The translations under genes were made by a program, and so were the position numbers. This document shows, piece by piece, positions 62,601 through 64,000 of a DNA stretch of 64,000 bases (positions are counted from its first letter, which is position 1; every line of letters begins with the position of its first letter). Source of the stretch: Ciona intestinalis (lineage: Eukaryota > Chordata > Ascidiacea > Phlebobranchia > Cionidae); assembly GCF_000224145.3 (NCBI RefSeq), contig NC_020172.2, forward strand, positions 4,369,961 through 4,433,960. The letters are read 5' to 3'. The notes below the pieces were generated by a model, which was given only the letters and a program-made list of their open reading frames with translations, was not told the origin of the DNA and ran no database searches.

Positions 62601-63800
62601 TTTTGCAACAACATTTGCTGATGCTTCACCTCAAAACAAGAAAAAAGTTGAAGATTTTGTGGATACTATTTCAAGTGGAGGTAAACTGTTTTGCACTGCT
62701 ACCATTGTTGGCAAATTTGTTCTTGGGCAAGACATTTAACGAAAATTTCTCCAACACATTGGTCACTAATGGGTGGTCAAATTATCAACCATACAAAAAA
62801 GACATTCACATTTATTCATTCATTGAAAATGCCATATTAAAGAATCAGATACAGTCATGCTGATTTTTGGAAAGTAACTTTCTTTATCCTCATGTGGATG
62901 TAACTTGAAAGTTGTTATAAAAAGGGTGTTCTGTTTCATACACCTCATGTCTGTTTATGGCAGTTTTTACATTTACAAATATGAATACAAATTTCAGGTG
63001 GCACCAATTATGCACCAGCTCTGCAAAAAGCATTTTCTTTCTTTCAACAAGAACCTTCAGTTTCAGGTAATTTAATGCAAGAGAATGTTATCACTTGTTT
63101 TTAATACATTCCATCACATTATTAAGGTTCTATTACATTATTATTTTAGCTTGATGTATCTACATCTAACTTGCCATTATATAGACTTTGTTACTTTTTA
63201 TGTATACATTATTTTTGCATTTGCGTTAAACAGACTTCAATATTAAAAAAATAGATCCTTCTGAAATAGATCGGGTAATCCTCTTTATGTCCGATGGCAT
63301 CCCCAATGATCCTGGGTCGACAATCTTGTCTGCTCAAATAAGAGCGAATGAACAGCTCAACAATTCAGTTATTATTCTGACGTATGGTCTAGGAAATGCT
63401 GGTTAGTGCTGGTTTGTCAATCTTCTTTAAATACGCCACTGTCTGGATTGTGTCTTTACACACATTTTTGTTTGTATTAGAAGTTTAAATTGAAAATAAT
63501 TAAACATAAATGGCTCGTTTGTCTGCTAGGTGTAGGGACCACGCTTATTTTCCTCCAATTAAATGTAAATATGTTTTTAACTCTAAGCCACTATATCCTG
63601 TCTTTTTATTTAAAACATTTCTAAATCTTTTGTACCGTAATCGAAGAGACAAATAGAGTTATTATTAAGGGGATTAAAAATGTGAATTTTAAACCATTAA
63701 TTAACAAAACATTACAGACTTTGGTGTCTTGCGGAATATGGCTACAAATAAAGGAGATGTTTACGGAATTTTAAAAAATCCAAACATTCCTGAACCTAGG
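59610..63800 (+). CDS. CACHD1: CACHD1-like VWA/cache-domain protein, copy b (5' part; runs off the window)
   Basis: Exons: 59610-59747 (start 59610), 60039-60101, 60482-60643, 61416-61624, 62018-62162, 62536-62680, 62998-63066, 63234-63401, 63718-63800; it continues past 64000. Exons 1 to 8 have the same lengths as those of copy a (138, 63, 162, 209, 145, 145, 69, 168). The signal peptide and first exon differ at about 20 of 46 residues and exon 3 at about 12 of 54, yet exon 8 shows no difference that I could see. The VWA MIDAS reads DKSGSMG. Copy b is transcribed away from copy a, with 2.4 kb between the start codons. Exon 9 has no visible partner because copy a is gapped there. Confidence 0.85.
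60130..60400 (-). mobile_element. SINE copy, reverse, in intron 2 of CACHD1-like copy b
   Basis: It reads TATGAATGAATAAATGTAAC (tail), GATGTTCTGTTTCATACACC, GCTTACGAGTTACTACG, then ACAATAGTAGCAGCGATGAG (head side). Copy a has no matching insertion at this place. Confidence 0.7.
61158..61359 (+). mobile_element. MITE (TAGTAGGGTGGGG family), near full length, intron 3 of CACHD1-like copy b
   Basis: Ends TAGTAGGGTGGGGTAAGATGG and TATCCCGTCTTCCCCCATCCT. Absent from the matching intron of copy a. Confidence 0.78.
61803..61997 (-). mobile_element. MITE (TAGTAGGGTGGGG family) in intron 4 of CACHD1-like copy b
   Basis: Ends CAGTAGGGTGGGGGAAGATGG and TCTCCTCCCACCCTACTATAC. It stops about 20 bp before exon 5 (62018). 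Copy a has a SINE piece in this intron instead. Confidence 0.76.
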
Positions 63801-64000
63801 GTGAGTCCATTAGACATATATAAAAATACATGTACGACAGGTGAACAGTTTTTGAACAAAAATAAAGAGCGTAAGAAACAACCTTTTGATAGGCATTTCG
63901 TTTTAAATTGACATATAGTTTTAAAAACTGCACAAACTGAAGCAGAAGTTTACAACTTTATACTAGAACAAATTAATAAAATACTTAAATTTTGGTTAAA

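Noticed and set aside
1-64000. Retroviral, LTR or other virus-like elements
   Set aside because: I looked for long terminal repeats and for polymerase, capsid or envelope-like reading frames and saw none; all mobile DNA recognised here is SINE- or MITE-like.

Overview
The window is animal DNA from a tunicate, most probably a Ciona species. It is AT-rich with short GT-AG introns. It is crowded with short dispersed repeats that match what I know of Ciona: a composite tRNA-derived SINE and a ~200 bp TA-flanked MITE whose ends read TAGTAGGGTGGGG. The encoded proteins are metazoan and chordate in architecture. Three N gaps interrupt it (35507-35556, 38036-38085, 53183-53682).

Layout. (1) 64-36032, plus strand: the C-terminal ~3,480 residues of a hemicentin (HMCN1-like) extracellular-matrix protein on 67 recognisable exons. 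It carries 27 Ig domains (the first partial), six thrombospondin type 1 repeats, a nidogen-G2F domain, a run of calcium-binding EGF modules and the hemicentin C-terminus. The N-terminal part lies upstream of the window. Two introns of this gene each carry a complete-looking U5 spliceosomal snRNA gene (13128-13242 and 14477-14591), the most striking unlisted content of the window. (2) 36691-45129, minus strand: three tandem four-exon genes for small secreted ML-domain proteins of the GM2-activator type. (3) 46680-50888, minus strand: NF-YC, a CCAAT-binding histone-fold subunit with a glutamine-rich C-terminal half. (4) 51822-57181, minus, and 59610 to beyond 63800, plus: a head-to-head pair of CACHD1-like (VWA and cache domain) membrane protein genes. 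Their 5' exons are diverged but their 3' exons and introns are nearly identical. The minus copy is interrupted by a 500-N gap exactly where the near-identical arm runs out.

The genes are not an operon and there is no evident shared pathway. Hemicentin and the CACHD1-like proteins act at the cell surface or matrix, the ML proteins are secreted lipid binders, and NF-YC is nuclear. Noteworthy points are the nested U5 genes, two neighbouring Ig domains of hemicentin that have both lost both disulfide cysteines, a hemicentin C-terminal exon that seems to have fallen into an assembly gap, the identity gradient between the inverted CACHD1-like copies, and SINE tails lying directly against hemicentin splice sites. 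I saw no retroviral or other virus-like element.

Exon boundaries were placed by hand from GT-AG sites, reading phase and family alignment from memory. Lengths and phases are mutually consistent through the hemicentin, ML, NF-YC and CACHD1-like exons, except at one 15-nt candidate exon that is flagged.
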